DNA of 64,000 nucleotides from Lachnospiraceae bacterium (GTDB taxonomy: Bacteria; Bacillota_A; Clostridia; Lachnospirales; Lachnospiraceae). Of this stretch, positions 63,892 through 64,000 are shown in pieces. The stretch spans positions 75,112 through 139,111 of the forward strand of contig SFGN01000001.1 of NCBI GenBank assembly GCA_004556565.1, read 5' to 3'. The translations under genes were made by a program, and so were the position numbers. Each line of letters begins with the position of its first letter. Within the stretch, counting starts at the first letter, position 1. The notes beneath the pieces were generated by a model. It made no database searches, was not told where the DNA came from, and was given only the letters and a program-made list of their open reading frames with translations.

Positions 63892-64000
63892 GGCTTTTTC
63901 GATATTTTTTTGTGTTTTTTTTAACGTACTTTTGAAAAACCTTATCATTTACGATCCTGCTTCCATGATAATTTTCATTTTCGGGCATAAAAAAAGCTCC

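Noticed and set aside
1..64000. rRNA, tRNA or complete transposon
   Set aside because: None was found by reading; no tRNA-like cloverleaf, rRNA-like sequence or transposase frame with terminal repeats.

Overview
The window looks like the chromosome of an anaerobic, spore-forming Firmicute, most probably a member of the Lachnospiraceae or a close relative. The clues are strong AGGAGG-type ribosome sites, mid-to-low GC, paired CotF-type coat genes, a SipW-type signal peptidase, a NiaR-controlled NAD pathway, a CmpB-type membrane protein and a soluble HdrABC/Flox electron-transfer cluster. This is inferred from gene content only. I saw no rRNA, tRNA, CRISPR array or complete insertion sequence.

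Layout. 1-4722: arginine genes (argJ partial, a GNAT acetyltransferase, argC) and proline genes (proA, proB), all on the minus strand. argC has a long leader carrying an ArgR-type twin-box promoter and three related hairpin units. 4854-7625: a TetM-like GTPase fused to a Rae1/YacP-like NYN nuclease. 7731-9545: a MATE pump behind a frameshifted MarR regulator with two operators. 9890-14701: a calcium P-type ATPase, then a membrane protein, a histidine kinase and a response regulator that has lost its receiver. 15163-18960: argG, a dipeptidase, a class I amidotransferase-fold hydrolase and two coat-like proteins. 19038-24844: a SipW/TasA-like surface-fibre locus with a VWA protein and a TPQTG-tailed protein. 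25451-33114: an XRE-Uma2 protein divergent from a strongly promoted two-gene unit, a soluble VirD4/TraG-like ATPase with a NACHT-like tail and a DUF4062-STAND NTPase. That unit is the best candidate for an undescribed system.

33352-37158: an aminotransferase followed by decayed genes (a possible Cas6 fragment, a frameshifted SLH protein, a subtilisin-SLH chimaera). 37289-41471: NAD synthesis genes (niaR, nadC, nadB; divergent nadA). 41595-47103: a cardiolipin synthase remnant and a five-gene cluster running DUF5685, DnaJ-like, DnaK-like, zinc-ribbon membrane protein, CmpB-like protein. 47380-51736: glgB, a TetR regulator, an isochorismatase-fold hydrolase and LrgAB. 51954-63662: one long minus-strand set in transcription order hdrB, hdrC, hdrA, mvhD/floxD-like, two iron-sulfur genes, a flavin/NAD reductase, frdB- and frdA-like genes, both fumarase subunits and an AspT-like transporter.

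How the genes fit together. The last block reads as a complete cytoplasmic route that feeds NADH electrons through flavin and iron-sulfur proteins to fumarate. Fumarase supplies fumarate from malate, and the transporter may export or exchange the dicarboxylate. No membrane anchor for the fumarate reductase is present, so a soluble, possibly electron-bifurcating enzyme is inferred. ArgR-type boxes overlap the argC and argG promoters in the same layout, which suggests a shared arginine regulon. A perfect palindrome between nadB and nadA fits NiaR control of both.

Several genes are interrupted within short homopolymers or cut at one end (marR, the SLH gene, the response regulator, the subtilisin, the cardiolipin synthase and a possible Cas6). 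Either these accessory loci are decaying, some are phase-variable, or a few indels are assembly errors.
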